Of a stretch of 64,000 nucleotides of DNA, positions 38,074-47,306 are shown in pieces. The notes beneath the pieces are model-generated. The model did no database searches and was not told the origin of the DNA. It saw only the letters and a program-made list of their open reading frames with translations. Each line of letters begins with the position of its first letter. Position 1 is the stretch's first letter. Source of the DNA: Sphingomonas gellani. GTDB lineage: Bacteria > Pseudomonadota > Alphaproteobacteria > Sphingomonadales > Sphingomonadaceae. A program made the position numbers and the translations under genes. Where the stretch lies: contig NZ_FOCF01000001.1 of the NCBI RefSeq assembly GCF_900110035.1, positions 782,348 to 846,347 of the forward strand. Reading direction: 5' to 3'.

Positions 38074-38633
38074 TGGCGGCGCTGCCGCTGGAACAGATCG
38101 GCGACGAGGCCTGCGGCGTCGTGGCCAGCGTCGCGCGGATCGACGCATGGATGGAGCTCGCCAAGGCCGGCGACCGCTTTGTCTATGCCAGCCGACTGAC
38201 GTTGCCGGTCGCCAGCGCCGGCGCCAAGCGGATGCGCGATCTGGCGAAGCGCGAGCTGGTTCTGCTCACCCGGCCCCGCTCCACGATCGATCCGACGGTG
38301 TTCAACTACACGGCGACTCGGTCGAGCAAGCCCAGTCCGCTGACCAAGCCGGATCGGGAAAAGCTGAAGGTCGTGACGCTGCCGATCGACATCGACGAAG
38401 TCGAAGCGGTCAACAGCCTCCTGCCGGTGCTGGAACGGTTCGCGCGTGCCGGTCGGCCGTGCCCCACCGATCATCAACTCGCACAACGTGCCGATCTGTC
38501 GGTGGACCTGATCAAGCCTATCCTGAAGGCTGCCGAGGCCGCACACATGATCCGCGTGCTTCCCGCGCCAGGCCCGACGGGGCGCCGGATCCTGATCTTG
38601 TCGACCGGCGCCATCACCGGCCTCGTCCGATGA
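38070..38633 (+). CDS. Phage protein with C-terminal winged-helix-like region
   Basis: A 187-residue protein. The C-terminal part (DHQLAQRADLSVDLIKPILK onward) looks like a winged helix ending in a beta wing (GPTGRRILILSTG). A DNA-binding role in replication is possible but not shown. ATGA overlaps join it to both neighbours. Confidence 0.7.
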   Translation: MMAALPLEQIGDEACGVVASVARIDAWMELAKAGDRFVYASRLTLPVASAGAKRMRDLAKRELVLLTRPRSTIDPTVFNYTATRSSKPSPLTKPDREKLKVVTLPIDIDEVEAVNSLLPVLERFARAGRPCPTDHQLAQRADLSVDLIKPILKAAEAAHMIRVLPAPGPTGRRILILSTGAITGLVR

Positions 38634-39244
38634 GCCTGACGCCGCTCTCCGCCGCAGCCGGCAGCGCGTTTTCGCGGGCACAGACCGATGACCCGGTCAA
38701 TCGCGAAACGCACGACTTCTACCCCACGCATCCGGGTGCAACGCGCGCGCTGCTTTCGGTGGAGGCTTTTGACGGGCCGATATGGGAACCGGCTTGTGGC
38801 GATGGTGCCATGTCGAGGGTCATGCAGGCGGCCGGTCATGATGTCGTCAGCACGGACCTGATCGATCGCGGCTATGGTGAAGGAGGGCGCGACTTCCTGA
38901 TGGAGTGGGCGCCTCGCGCACCGCACGTCGTCACCAATCCACCGTTCCGCTGGGCGAGGGAGTTTGCCGATCGCGCGCTGCTGTTGAGCCGGGCGCCGGG
39001 CGGGAAGGTCTGCCTGTTTCTCCGCCTCGCCTTCCTTGAGGGGATCGAGCGACAGCGCTGGTTCGCCACGACACCCCTGGCCCGCGTTTGGGTCATGTCG
39101 CGTCGCGTGCCCATCCAGCGTGGCCGACTGGTCGACTCGGTCAGCGGCGAAGGCGCGGGCGTGATCGCCTTCGCCTGGTTCGTGTGGGAGCACGGCCACG
39201 TTGGAGCGCCGCAGATCGGCTGGCTCGATTGGAAGGGTTGCTGA
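38630..39244 (+). CDS. Putative phage N6-adenine DNA methyltransferase
   Basis: A 204-residue SAM-dependent methyltransferase: SAM motif WEPACGDGAMS (about residues 52-62) and catalytic motif VVTNPPFRWA, typical of amino-methyltransferases acting on adenine or cytosine N4. No target-recognition domain is evident, as in small phage orphan enzymes. This is the second DNA methyltransferase gene in the prophage. It overlaps both neighbours. Confidence 0.85.
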   Translation: MSLTPLSAAAGSAFSRAQTDDPVNRETHDFYPTHPGATRALLSVEAFDGPIWEPACGDGAMSRVMQAAGHDVVSTDLIDRGYGEGGRDFLMEWAPRAPHVVTNPPFRWAREFADRALLLSRAPGGKVCLFLRLAFLEGIERQRWFATTPLARVWVMSRRVPIQRGRLVDSVSGEGAGVIAFAWFVWEHGHVGAPQIGWLDWKGC

Positions 39245-39843
39245 TGGTCGATGCCGTCGACATGGCCAGCCAGATCGAGGCCGAGACCGTCGCGCTGGCG
39301 ATAGCGTCCCGCGCTCCGATCGAGAGCGGGACTGCGGGCGATTGCGACGGGTGCGAATGGTGGTTCCCCCGCCTCGTCGATGGGCTGTGCGGGTTCTGCC
39401 GAGACGGCCGGCAACCGCCAGCCGACTGGGAACCGCATCCCCGTCCCTCTCTCGATGTCGAAAAGGAAGATCCTGTGGGCAATACACCAGCAAGCAAGTC
39501 GGTCACCTTCGTGGCATCGGGTGCCATTCTCGACGAGCTCAAGCGGCGGGTCGCAGATGGCGCAACGTACAATCGCGCCGCAATCGACATGATCGAAGCC
39601 GGGCTGGTGCTGGCATCGACGCCAGCCCCGGATCAGGCTTCCACAGCCGAGCCGGAATTCGAGGCGGTCCAGACACCCCGCCAGCGCATGGTGCAGTTGC
39701 TGGACGGCATGGCCGGGCTGGTGTCGGAGATCCTCGACAGGCCGGATCGGTCGGCAGAGGTCGCGACCGAGCGGCAGCGTGCCGAGGAGGCCGAGGCGAA
39801 GCTGGTAGACCTGACGGCGCGCATCGCCGCGGTTCTGGCCTGA
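39244..39843 (+). CDS. Zinc-ribbon and coiled-coil phage protein
   Basis: A 199-residue protein. An N-terminal CxxC pair (GDCDGCEWW and GLCGFCRDG) suggests a zinc ribbon resembling the small DksA/TraR-type fingers; the C-terminal half is helical and charged. The two parts might also be separate coding units, as an internal in-frame GTG exists near the middle. The ATG overlaps the methyltransferase stop. Confidence 0.65.
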   Translation: MVDAVDMASQIEAETVALAIASRAPIESGTAGDCDGCEWWFPRLVDGLCGFCRDGRQPPADWEPHPRPSLDVEKEDPVGNTPASKSVTFVASGAILDELKRRVADGATYNRAAIDMIEAGLVLASTPAPDQASTAEPEFEAVQTPRQRMVQLLDGMAGLVSEILDRPDRSAEVATERQRAEEAEAKLVDLTARIAAVLA

Positions 39844-39858
39844 CCTGACGGCAGGATC

Positions 39859-41013
39859 ATGGCAGTAGGCATTTCAACGGGCGAAAGCCTGTTCGATCGC
39901 GCGCGCAAGGTCGCACCGGCAGATGTAGCGCGAGCACATGGCGCGCGGCTGCGTCGGGCCGGGACGAAGCGGTCGCGCGGAGGTTGCCCGCTGTGCGAGT
40001 CTGCCGACGCGTTCCTGGCGGACGAACAGGGCCCGATCTGGCATTGCTTCTCCTGTGGTGAGACCGGCGACGCGGTCGCGCTCGAAAAGGAGCTCGGCGG
40101 GCATCCAGACCGTACCGCAGCCGCCCGCGTGCTCGCTGGTGATGCCGAGCGGGTCGTTCTCCAGCGCGAGCGCCGTGTCCGCACAGTGCATGAACGGCCG
40201 ATCGTCGATAGTGCGACCGTTGCCGCCTATATCGTCGAAAGGGTCGTTCCGGCGACCGGTACGATCGTGGAAGCGTGGCTGGCCGCGCGGGGTATTCCGG
40301 TCGATCGCGTCAGCGCTGCTCTTCGCCACCTCGCCTTTGCCGCCCGGTGTCCGATCGCCCCATGGCGGGAAGATCGCGGGCCGCCCAGCATCATGCATTG
40401 CCCGGCGATGATTGCACCTCTCCGTGAAGCGTCAAACGGGGCGATAGTAGGCGTCCATGCCACTTACCTGACCAGCGATGGCAGGCGGAAGGCCGATCTA
40501 GGATGCCTGCCGGACGGCAGGCCCCGACCTGCCCGCAAGATGTGGGGTCGGGCACGCGGTGCTGCCTGTTTCCTGGGCGATGTTGCCGGACCGGGACCGA
40601 TGGCTGTCGGCGAAGGGGTCGAGACGGTGCTGAGCTACGTTGCGGCGCTCGATGGTCCGAGCCGGCCTGTGGCCGCGCTCAGCCTCGACAATCTTCAGGG
40701 TCGCGCACTGCGCGACGAAGAGGGCGTGGTGCCACTCTGGCGGCTGCGGGCTGATCCGGACTCGCCGCCCATCACCGTTAGCGAAGCCGGCGAAGTGCAC
40801 ATCCTCGTCGATGCCGACATGCGACCGATCGAGATCCGTTGCCAGCTTGTGCGGCGGGGCCGGCGCGAGCGGGTGCGGATCGATGGGCTGAAGAGGTCGG
40901 AGATCTGTGCCGCGCTAGCGACCCAGGCATGGCGACGCGCCGGTGCTGGCCCGGTCAAAGCCTTTCGCGCGCCGGCCGGGATGGACTTCAACGATCTTGG
41001 GAGGGCGCGGTGA
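39859..41013 (+). CDS. Phage DNA primase with CHC2-type zinc finger and Toprim domain
   Basis: A 384-residue protein. The N-terminal zinc finger uses Cys43, Cys46, Cys63 and Cys66 (CPLCESADAF, WHCFSCGETGDAV). The Toprim motif GPMAVGEGVETVLSY lies near residue 255, with a C-terminal LVDADMRP-like acidic segment. It probably primes phage replication together with the downstream P4-type primase-helicase. Its stop overlaps the GTG of the next gene. Confidence 0.88.
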   Translation: MAVGISTGESLFDRARKVAPADVARAHGARLRRAGTKRSRGGCPLCESADAFLADEQGPIWHCFSCGETGDAVALEKELGGHPDRTAAARVLAGDAERVVLQRERRVRTVHERPIVDSATVAAYIVERVVPATGTIVEAWLAARGIPVDRVSAALRHLAFAARCPIAPWREDRGPPSIMHCPAMIAPLREASNGAIVGVHATYLTSDGRRKADLGCLPDGRPRPARKMWGRARGAACFLGDVAGPGPMAVGEGVETVLSYVAALDGPSRPVAALSLDNLQGRALRDEEGVVPLWRLRADPDSPPITVSEAGEVHILVDADMRPIEIRCQLVRRGRRERVRIDGLKRSEICAALATQAWRRAGAGPVKAFRAPAGMDFNDLGRAR

Positions 41014-41894
41014 GCGCCGACGAGGAGGCCCTGTACTGCCGCGCTGCCGCACTTGTGCTGGAGCATCAGAAAGCGTCCACATCGTGGCTGCAACGGCAGC
41101 TGCGCGTCGGGTATAACAGCGCGGCCAGGATGATCGAGCGCATGGAGAGGGAGGGCTATGTCGGCCAGCCCGATCATGTCGGGCGGCGCGAGGTGCTTCG
41201 CCCGCCGTCGGGCACGCTGCCGTTCTACGAGGCTGCGGTCGATGCGGAGCCGAACCCTTGGGAGCGCAACGCCGGCAAATTCGATCAGGCGACCAGTGGC
41301 ACGCCCGCACCGGACGATGCGTCCGCGCCAACCGCCGTTCCGCTCGAATTTGCAGCTGTGTCGAGCCCTGAGAAGCCGGAGAGCGAACCTGACACGCCCA
41401 TGGCGGAGGCACCGCCACTGGTGCAGGTCGCCGTCGACCTCGTCCAGCTTCTCGGGCTGGAAGGCGCGCGGCGCGCCGTTCGTGCGGCTGCGGAAGCGTC
41501 CGGCGAGACGGAGGCTTTTCGTCGGCCGAAGGGAAAGAGCGATCATCTGCGGGCGATCGTGGAACGGGTCGAGCACCTGGTCGGCGAGCGCGATGCGATC
41601 ACGGCAGAGATCAACGAGGTCCTCAAATTCGCAAAGGACATAGGGTTCGATCCGCCCGCGATCCGTCGCGTCGTGAAGGATCGTGAAATGGACCGGGACA
41701 AGCGGTTCACCGCCGAGGCCATCTACACCGTCTATCGGCACGCCCTCGGCATCGAGGATCCCGATTTCGCGCTGGAGCTACCCGCGCCGTCGATCCCGCC
41801 ACCCGTGAAGGCACGCAAGCTGACCGCCAAGGAAAAAGCCTATCAGGAGACACTCGCGTCGGTCGCCGCGAGCCGTGTCATCCTGCTTCAGTGA
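41010..41894 (+). CDS. FtsK-gamma-like winged helix fused to a GapR (DUF2312) domain
   Basis: A 294-residue protein starting at GTG 41010, which overlaps the previous stop. The N-terminus (about 7-66, YCRAAALVLEHQKASTSWLQ then SAARMIERMEREGYVG) matches the FtsK C-terminal gamma winged helix that reads oriented DNA. Residues about 175-252 (SDHLRAIVERVEHLVGERD through ALGIED) match GapR/DUF2312, which binds overtwisted DNA in alphaproteobacteria. A disordered Pro/Ser linker joins them. A role in phage replication-fork topology is inferred. Confidence 0.8.
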   Translation: MSADEEALYCRAAALVLEHQKASTSWLQRQLRVGYNSAARMIERMEREGYVGQPDHVGRREVLRPPSGTLPFYEAAVDAEPNPWERNAGKFDQATSGTPAPDDASAPTAVPLEFAAVSSPEKPESEPDTPMAEAPPLVQVAVDLVQLLGLEGARRAVRAAAEASGETEAFRRPKGKSDHLRAIVERVEHLVGERDAITAEINEVLKFAKDIGFDPPAIRRVVKDREMDRDKRFTAEAIYTVYRHALGIEDPDFALELPAPSIPPPVKARKLTAKEKAYQETLASVAASRVILLQ

Positions 41895-41903
41895 GGAAAT
41901 AGC

Positions 41904-43490
41904 GTGGGGGACGTGGTTCAACGTGCGGTGATGATGGTGACGGTCGACCCGCTGGCCCTGTGCTGGCGCGAACTGTCCGATCTCGGCAATGCGGAGCGGC
42001 TGGTCGCACATGCCGGTGGCAAGCTGGTGCATGTTCGCGAATGGGGCTGGGTCGCCTATGATGGGCGGCGGTGGTCGGCCGAGGATGGCCAGCGCCTTGC
42101 CATGCTGAAGACGCATGAGGTCGCGCGGGGCATTCGTGACGAGATCGCCGCTCTGGCGGAGATCGCGGATGACGAACTGAAGAAGCGCTTCGGGGAGTGG
42201 TGCACGACGGAGCGTCGTCAGGATCGGGTGATCAACCTCCACAAACATGCGGTGCAGACCGGCAATGCGAGCAAGGCCACGGCGATGCTGGCTCAGGCGG
42301 CGACGCTCGATGACCTGAACAGGCGCATGGAGGAGTTCGACACCAACCTGCTGGTCGTCAACGCAGCGAACCGGACGCTGCGGTTCGTCAAAGACCCGGC
42401 GGCTGAGGCGGGGAAGCGTTGGCGATTGACAGAGGCGCCGCACGATCCGGCCGATCATCTGACGCGCGCCATGACGTGCGACTGGGATCCCAGGGCGACC
42501 GCACCGGCATGGGATCAGCACCTCGCTACCGTGCTTCCCGACCCTGCGGTGCGCGCCTACTTCCAGCAGGTGATCGGCTACGCACTGTCTGGCCTCACCG
42601 TCGAACAGTGCATGTTCATGCTCCAGGGCAAGGGCGGTGACGGCAAGTCGACGACGATGAACGTGCTTCGCGAGCTGATGGGCGGCTACGGCGTCGCGGC
42701 CGACGTGCAGACCTTCATGGCAGCCGGCCAGCGATCCGGCGCGGACGCGACGCCCGACCTGGTGCGTCTCGCGGGAGACACGAGGCTGGTCTGTACGCAG
42801 GAGCCGAAGCGGGGCTCAGCCATCGACGAGCAGCGGATCAAGCAATTCACAGGTGGTTCTCCGATCCAGGCGCGCGCCAACTATGGCGATCCCTTCGAGT
42901 TCAAGGCGCGAGGCAAGCTGTTCATGGAGTGCAACAGCCGTCCGCGCATTTCCGGTGATGACGATGGCATATGGCGACGCATCGTGATCATCCTCTTCCC
43001 GCATCAGTTTAAAGGAACGGCGATCGACAAGGGCGCGGAAGCGCGATTGATGGCCGAGGGGCCCGGCATCCTCAACTGGATGCTTGAGGGCCTGCGCCAG
43101 TGGCTGGAGGCCGGGCGCCTGGTGCAGCCTACCGCTGTCTCGGAAGCCGTCGAGGAGTACCGCCGTTCGGCAAACCCTTTTGGCGAATGGATGGCGGCGC
43201 GTGTCGACACGTCCGATCCGGTTGCCCTGACCTTATCGAGCGAGCTCTACGCTGATTACAAGGAATGGTGCGAAGCGGAGGGCGTCGGCGACCGCGACCT
43301 GCTGAACAGCACCGCCTTCGGTCGCGCGCTGGGCGACAGGCAAATCATGCTCGGGCCCAAGGATAGGCGCGGCCTGAAGCGACGTCGGGGTGCAAGGCTG
43401 CGCAGCGGCTTCACGAACCCGCCTGTGGCGGAGCAGGAAGCGAGCGGCGGGGCTGACTGGGCGGACTTCGATGATGGCATGACGCTGTGA
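41904..43490 (+). CDS. P4-family phage primase-helicase
   Basis: A 528-residue SF3-type protein. The helicase Walker A is QGKGGDGKST (241-250), with the D5/P4-like region (AYFQQVIGYALSGLTVEQCM) before it and a C-terminal winged-helix-like tail. The N-terminal part resembles the DUF5906/P4-alpha primase region. The GTG at 41904 follows GAGGAA. P4 alpha binds iterons at its origin; here a repeat cluster follows directly, supporting a replication role. Confidence 0.92.
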   Translation: MGDVVQRAVMMVTVDPLALCWRELSDLGNAERLVAHAGGKLVHVREWGWVAYDGRRWSAEDGQRLAMLKTHEVARGIRDEIAALAEIADDELKKRFGEWCTTERRQDRVINLHKHAVQTGNASKATAMLAQAATLDDLNRRMEEFDTNLLVVNAANRTLRFVKDPAAEAGKRWRLTEAPHDPADHLTRAMTCDWDPRATAPAWDQHLATVLPDPAVRAYFQQVIGYALSGLTVEQCMFMLQGKGGDGKSTTMNVLRELMGGYGVAADVQTFMAAGQRSGADATPDLVRLAGDTRLVCTQEPKRGSAIDEQRIKQFTGGSPIQARANYGDPFEFKARGKLFMECNSRPRISGDDDGIWRRIVIILFPHQFKGTAIDKGAEARLMAEGPGILNWMLEGLRQWLEAGRLVQPTAVSEAVEEYRRSANPFGEWMAARVDTSDPVALTLSSELYADYKEWCEAEGVGDRDLLNSTAFGRALGDRQIMLGPKDRRGLKRRRGARLRSGFTNPPVAEQEASGGADWADFDDGMTL

Positions 43491-43531
43491 TCGGGCACGC
43501 ATCCCAGGTTCCGCACTCTTGCTGTGTCGGA

Positions 43532-43795
43532 CGGACAGTGGACGGACAGTTTGGGCGGACTGTCCGTGCTTTTGGGGCGCGGCGTCCGGCGAGCGGCGGA
43601 AGGCGACGAAAATGCAATGGTATGTAGTCAGCGGGCGCACATCGGACTGTCCGTCTGTCCGTTAACCGTCCGTCCTCGAAACCCGCAGAAACGCGCGGCT
43701 AACGGACAGTCCGGACAGTACGGACAGCTTTCGCAAGACCTTTCCATGCCTGTGTGCGCCCATGCGCGACAATGCATCAACTATCCGACTGTCCG
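43532..43795. repeat. Cluster of nine CGGACAG heptamers (candidate phage origin)
   Basis: CGGACAG occurs at 43532, 43543, 43703, 43712 and 43721, and its complement CTGTCCG at 43560, 43647, 43655 and 43789. Several extend to CGGACAGT, and CGGACTGTCCG is palindromic at 43556-43566 and 43643-43653. Nine copies in 264 noncoding bases is far above chance. The cluster fills the 328-base gap after the primase-helicase; no gene is seen there. It could be an iteron origin or a regulator-binding array. Confidence 0.8.
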
Positions 43796-43818
43796 TTCTT
43801 AGAAGAGAGACCAGATTG

Positions 43819-44292
43819 ATGATTGGGAAAGAGGGAGCGGCGTCCTTCGCTATGACCTTCACCGATGTGGAGGACCGCCTGGTGGAAGCGCTGCTGACGT
43901 GCTGGCGCTGTCCAGATCGCGAGCGGGGCTGGCAGCAGCTGCGGTCGGCGTGGCCGGAAGTCGCGGCAGAGGCTCGGGCCAGCGATTACGATGGCGGAAA
44001 GGATGCCGGCGAGCAGCGGATCGATGCGGTTCTGCGGCTGGCATCGCAGACCCGTGCCGACATCGCCGAGATGGAGGAGGCCTTTGGTTGGCTGGACGCC
44101 ATCGACCCTGCCGATCGCAAGCTCATCGGGCTCGCCGTCGCCGAACTGGCGAGGGGCAAGCGCGAGGTCTCCTGGGTGGGGCTGCTCGCCCGGATGGGGC
44201 TGAGCCATGGCGCAGAGGGGCTGCGTAAGCGGTACAGCCGTGCGATCACGGCCATCGCTGCCGCGAACAGTCGCAGAAATCCTGCCAACTGA
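43819..44292 (+). CDS. Phage protein with C-terminal HTH-like region (DUF6362-like position)
   Basis: A 157-residue protein. The C-terminal part (ELARGKREVSWVGLLARMGL, then GLRKRYSRAITAIAA) resembles the sigma-factor-like helix-turn-helix of phage proteins found before the terminase. The ATG at 43819 follows AGAAGAGAGA. It lies next to the CGGACAG cluster and before the packaging genes, so it may be a late regulator; this is inference. Confidence 0.68.
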   Translation: MIGKEGAASFAMTFTDVEDRLVEALLTCWRCPDRERGWQQLRSAWPEVAAEARASDYDGGKDAGEQRIDAVLRLASQTRADIAEMEEAFGWLDAIDPADRKLIGLAVAELARGKREVSWVGLLARMGLSHGAEGLRKRYSRAITAIAAANSRRNPAN

Positions 44293-44339
44293 CGTGTCAA
44301 TGGCCTGAAAGTGCAGCGGCGAACATTTTCCATGTCCGC

Positions 44340-44452
44340 CTATCGCCTGAAAACAGGCTATAGCTTGCCACACTTGGACGGGCCTTCGGGTACGCCACGG
44401 TGCAACCCCTAAGCCTCGACGGGCGGCGCGACTTCGGTCTCGCCGCCCGTCG
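44340..44452. other. Noncoding region with two inverted repeats before the terminase
   Basis: The 312 bases from 44293 to 44604 hold no convincing gene. CTATCGCCTG (44340-44349) pairs with CAGGCTATAG (44354-44363) with one mismatch, and a perfect 12-bp stem lies at 44417-44428/44441-44452. The position just before the small terminase fits a cos or terminase-binding region, but a terminator is also possible. Confidence 0.45.
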
Positions 44453-44604
44453 CCGTTTGAGGCTCCCCCACCCCCTTCGGGTCCTTTCCGGGGGGCGCCG
44501 CCCGATGCGGTGGGGCTGAGTGCGGGGATTTGGGGTTCAGAGGCGGTTTAGGATTTTGAACCCGGTGAACTGAACTGTTCATTGGGCGTGAACGCGAGGA
44601 GCAT

Positions 44605-45192
44605 GTGGCCACGCTGCTGACACAGACCGCCTTCGCCAAGCATCGCGGCGTAGGTAAGTCGGCGGTCAGCAACTGGAAAAAAGCTGGCCTGCTCGTATTC
44701 GCCGATGATGGCACCGGCGCCCTGCTCGTTGACGTGACGCGGACCGAGGCGAAGCTCAACGCCCGCCTTGATCCCACGCGGGGCCGGCCGACCGCCGGCA
44801 TGCAGGATGGCTCCGTGCCGGAACTGCCGATCGACGGCGAGGCGGACGAAGGATCGGCGCTCCAGCAGCGCAACCTTGCACGGGTCCGTGCCGACGTCGC
44901 CGAGGAAGACCTGGTCGGCAAACGGATGAAGAACGCGGAGCTCGCCCGCGAACTGGTCCCGGCTATGGATGCGGAACGCCGCCTCGGCCAGCTGGGCCGG
45001 ATGGCGCGGGAGCGGGTTCAGTCGGAACTGCGCGCCAGAGCGGAACGGCTTGCGGCCGAGCGCGAACCCCGCGCGATCATGGCATTGCTGGACGAGGCGA
45101 CCGACAAGGCGTTCCACGCCCTGGCAGCGGCGATCCTGAACGGGGCGGCGGATGTGAGCGAAGATGAGGAGGTGATTGCGGAGGCTGCCTGA
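44605..45192 (+). CDS. Terminase small subunit (Nu1-like)
   Basis: A 195-residue protein with an N-terminal winged HTH (AFAKHRGVGKSAVSNWKKAG) as in Nu1/gpNu1, followed by a helical assembly region. It recognises packaging sites and hands DNA to the large subunit. The GTG at 44605 follows GAGGAGC. Its stop abuts the large subunit start. Confidence 0.88.
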   Translation: MATLLTQTAFAKHRGVGKSAVSNWKKAGLLVFADDGTGALLVDVTRTEAKLNARLDPTRGRPTAGMQDGSVPELPIDGEADEGSALQQRNLARVRADVAEEDLVGKRMKNAELARELVPAMDAERRLGQLGRMARERVQSELRARAERLAAEREPRAIMALLDEATDKAFHALAAAILNGAADVSEDEEVIAEAA

Positions 45193-47306
45193 TGCGGTTC
45201 GAGTATGACCGGTTCGGCAGCGTCGCGGGTGGCGTGCTGACACGTAATGCGAAGCGGCTAGACAAGGCGCTGGCGGACGGTCTCAGGCCTCCGCCCCGGC
45301 TCACCGTCTCGGAATGGGCGGCGATCAACCGGAAGTTTCCGGAGGATGCCCCCATCCCCGGTGACTGGAACCATGAGACCGCGCCCGAACTGGTCGAGAT
45401 CATGGACGCACTCTCCCCGCATGATCCGTGCGAAGAGGTGTCGCTGATCAAATGCGCCCAGTCGGGCGGCTCGGCTTCGGCGGAAAACTGGCTCGGCTTC
45501 ATATCCGACCTGGCGCCGGGCCCGGTCCTGTTCATCCAGGCGACCTTCAAGGCCGCGACGGCATGGGCGGCGGAGAAGTTCTGGCCCATGGTCGGCGCAT
45601 CGCCCAAGCTGAACCCCGACCGGCGTGGCACGATCCGCGCGCAGGGTCTGGCGAACGGCGACGGCTCGACGACGCAGAAGGTGCTGTTCAGCCGGTCGAG
45701 CGGGTACATCCTGCTGACGGGTGCCAACTCCGCGGCCGATCTGCGGCAGCGCACTGTGCGCTATGCGATCGAAGACGATCTGGACCAGTTCCCCTCCGAT
45801 CTGGACGGGCAGGGTTCGCCGGAAGGCATGGTGGACGAGCGCCTGAAGGTCTGGCGCTCACGCGGCTTGTCGAAGCGGCTCAAGATCTCGACCCCGACGA
45901 TCAAGGGGTCGAGCAAGATCGAGGCGGCGTACCAGAAGTCGGATCGCCGTCGCTATCACTTCAAGTGTCCTGAGTGCGGCAGCCGGTTCGTGCCCGACTG
46001 GAGCGACATCCAGTGGGCCGACGACGATCACGAGAATGCCTATCTCGTGCCACCCTGCTGCGGTGTGCCGGTAGAGCATTGGCGCAAGGGTGAGATGAAG
46101 CTGGCCGACGGCTGGTTGTCGGACCAGATCGATGGGCAGCCGGTCTCACGCGTGCTGGACGAGGAGACGTTCCAGGCGTTCCGGGCCAAGATGCCAGCCA
46201 GTCGGAAGCGCGGCTTTGCGCTGTTGGGCGAGATCTCGACGTTCCAGTCATGGGGCGAGATGGCAGTCGGCTTCCGCGATGCGCAGGGCGATGTCGCCAA
46301 GTTGAAGACCTGGACGAACCTTAAGCGCGGCATTGTGTTCGAGGTCGCCAGCAACACGCCGGATTACGAGCAGCTGATGACGCTGCGCGAACAGGATTGG
46401 GGCGTCGGCCGCATGCCGATCGGCCCGCTGGTCGTGACGCTTGGCTGCGACGTGCAGGGCGACGGGATCTACGTCGAGAAGGTCGGTTGGGGTCCCCGCA
46501 AGGAAAGCTGGCAGCTGGATGCCCGCTTCATCCCCGGCGCGACGGATGTCCCCGGCGAAGGGGCGTGGAAGGCCCTCGACGAGTACAGCCAGCGCGGGAC
46601 CGCGTTCCCCGGTGGCAAGGTGCTGCCGATCGACTGGGAATGCGTTGACGCTGGCTACCATACCCCGGCCGCCCATGCGTATTGCGCGCGCCGGCCGCGC
46701 CGTCTGGCGGTGTACGGGCGGGCTGGCTGGGCGCTTCCGCTGCTCGGTCGCGGCGAAGCTATCGCCTACGAGCAGCAGGGCCGACGTGCGGGTCGGGCAA
46801 GGGCAGGACAAGACGACAAGGCGTACATCGTCGGCGTCAACAACGCGAAGCTGAGTTGGTACGGCTTCCTGCGCGAAACCATGAAGGCGGTAGCCGCGGC
46901 GATCGAGAGCGCCACTCCGGAGGTGGTCCCGGTCGGGCGCGTCCACCTGTCGCGGGACACGCCGAACGACTGGTTCGAGCAGGCGACGGCCGAGACGATC
47001 GAAGTTCGCATGATCCACGGGTTTCCGGACCGGCGGTGGATCATGATGCCCGGCCGGCAGAACCACTACCTCGACTGCCGCGTCTATAATGAAGCGGCAG
47101 CCGAAAAGCTGATGCTGGACACGTTGACGGAGATGGATTGGGCGGCGCTCCGCGTCGACCGGTACGCCCCGCGTGACGCGCGGCAGGGCGATCTGCTCGC
47201 GCCCGCCCTGACCATATCGCCGGTCACTCCGGCACCCGTGCCCGTCGCGCCCGACCCGGCGCCCCAGGCTGACACCTATTTCGATGTCGGAGACAGCTAC
47301 CTATGA
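45192..47306 (+). CDS. Terminase large subunit (GpA family)
   Basis: A 704-residue DNA-packaging ATPase-nuclease. The GpA-type nucleotide loop is around KCAQSGGSASAE (88-99); RYAIEDDLDQFPSD holds an acidic Walker B-like site; a cysteine cluster (FKCPECGSRF, CCGVPV) follows near residue 260-290. The C-terminal part contains the nuclease residues. The GpA class predicts cos-type packaging and lambda-like heads. Confidence 0.94.
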   Translation: MRFEYDRFGSVAGGVLTRNAKRLDKALADGLRPPPRLTVSEWAAINRKFPEDAPIPGDWNHETAPELVEIMDALSPHDPCEEVSLIKCAQSGGSASAENWLGFISDLAPGPVLFIQATFKAATAWAAEKFWPMVGASPKLNPDRRGTIRAQGLANGDGSTTQKVLFSRSSGYILLTGANSAADLRQRTVRYAIEDDLDQFPSDLDGQGSPEGMVDERLKVWRSRGLSKRLKISTPTIKGSSKIEAAYQKSDRRRYHFKCPECGSRFVPDWSDIQWADDDHENAYLVPPCCGVPVEHWRKGEMKLADGWLSDQIDGQPVSRVLDEETFQAFRAKMPASRKRGFALLGEISTFQSWGEMAVGFRDAQGDVAKLKTWTNLKRGIVFEVASNTPDYEQLMTLREQDWGVGRMPIGPLVVTLGCDVQGDGIYVEKVGWGPRKESWQLDARFIPGATDVPGEGAWKALDEYSQRGTAFPGGKVLPIDWECVDAGYHTPAAHAYCARRPRRLAVYGRAGWALPLLGRGEAIAYEQQGRRAGRARAGQDDKAYIVGVNNAKLSWYGFLRETMKAVAAAIESATPEVVPVGRVHLSRDTPNDWFEQATAETIEVRMIHGFPDRRWIMMPGRQNHYLDCRVYNEAAAEKLMLDTLTEMDWAALRVDRYAPRDARQGDLLAPALTISPVTPAPVPVAPDPAPQADTYFDVGDSYL

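Noticed and set aside
43532..43795. CRISPR array
   Set aside because: Heptamers occur in both orientations with irregular spacing and no 25-40 base repeats; no cas genes.
43524..43802. Possible 92-aa gene across the CGGACAG cluster
   Set aside because: Composition is dictated by repeats; no plausible ribosome site, and the region is better explained as a repeat array.
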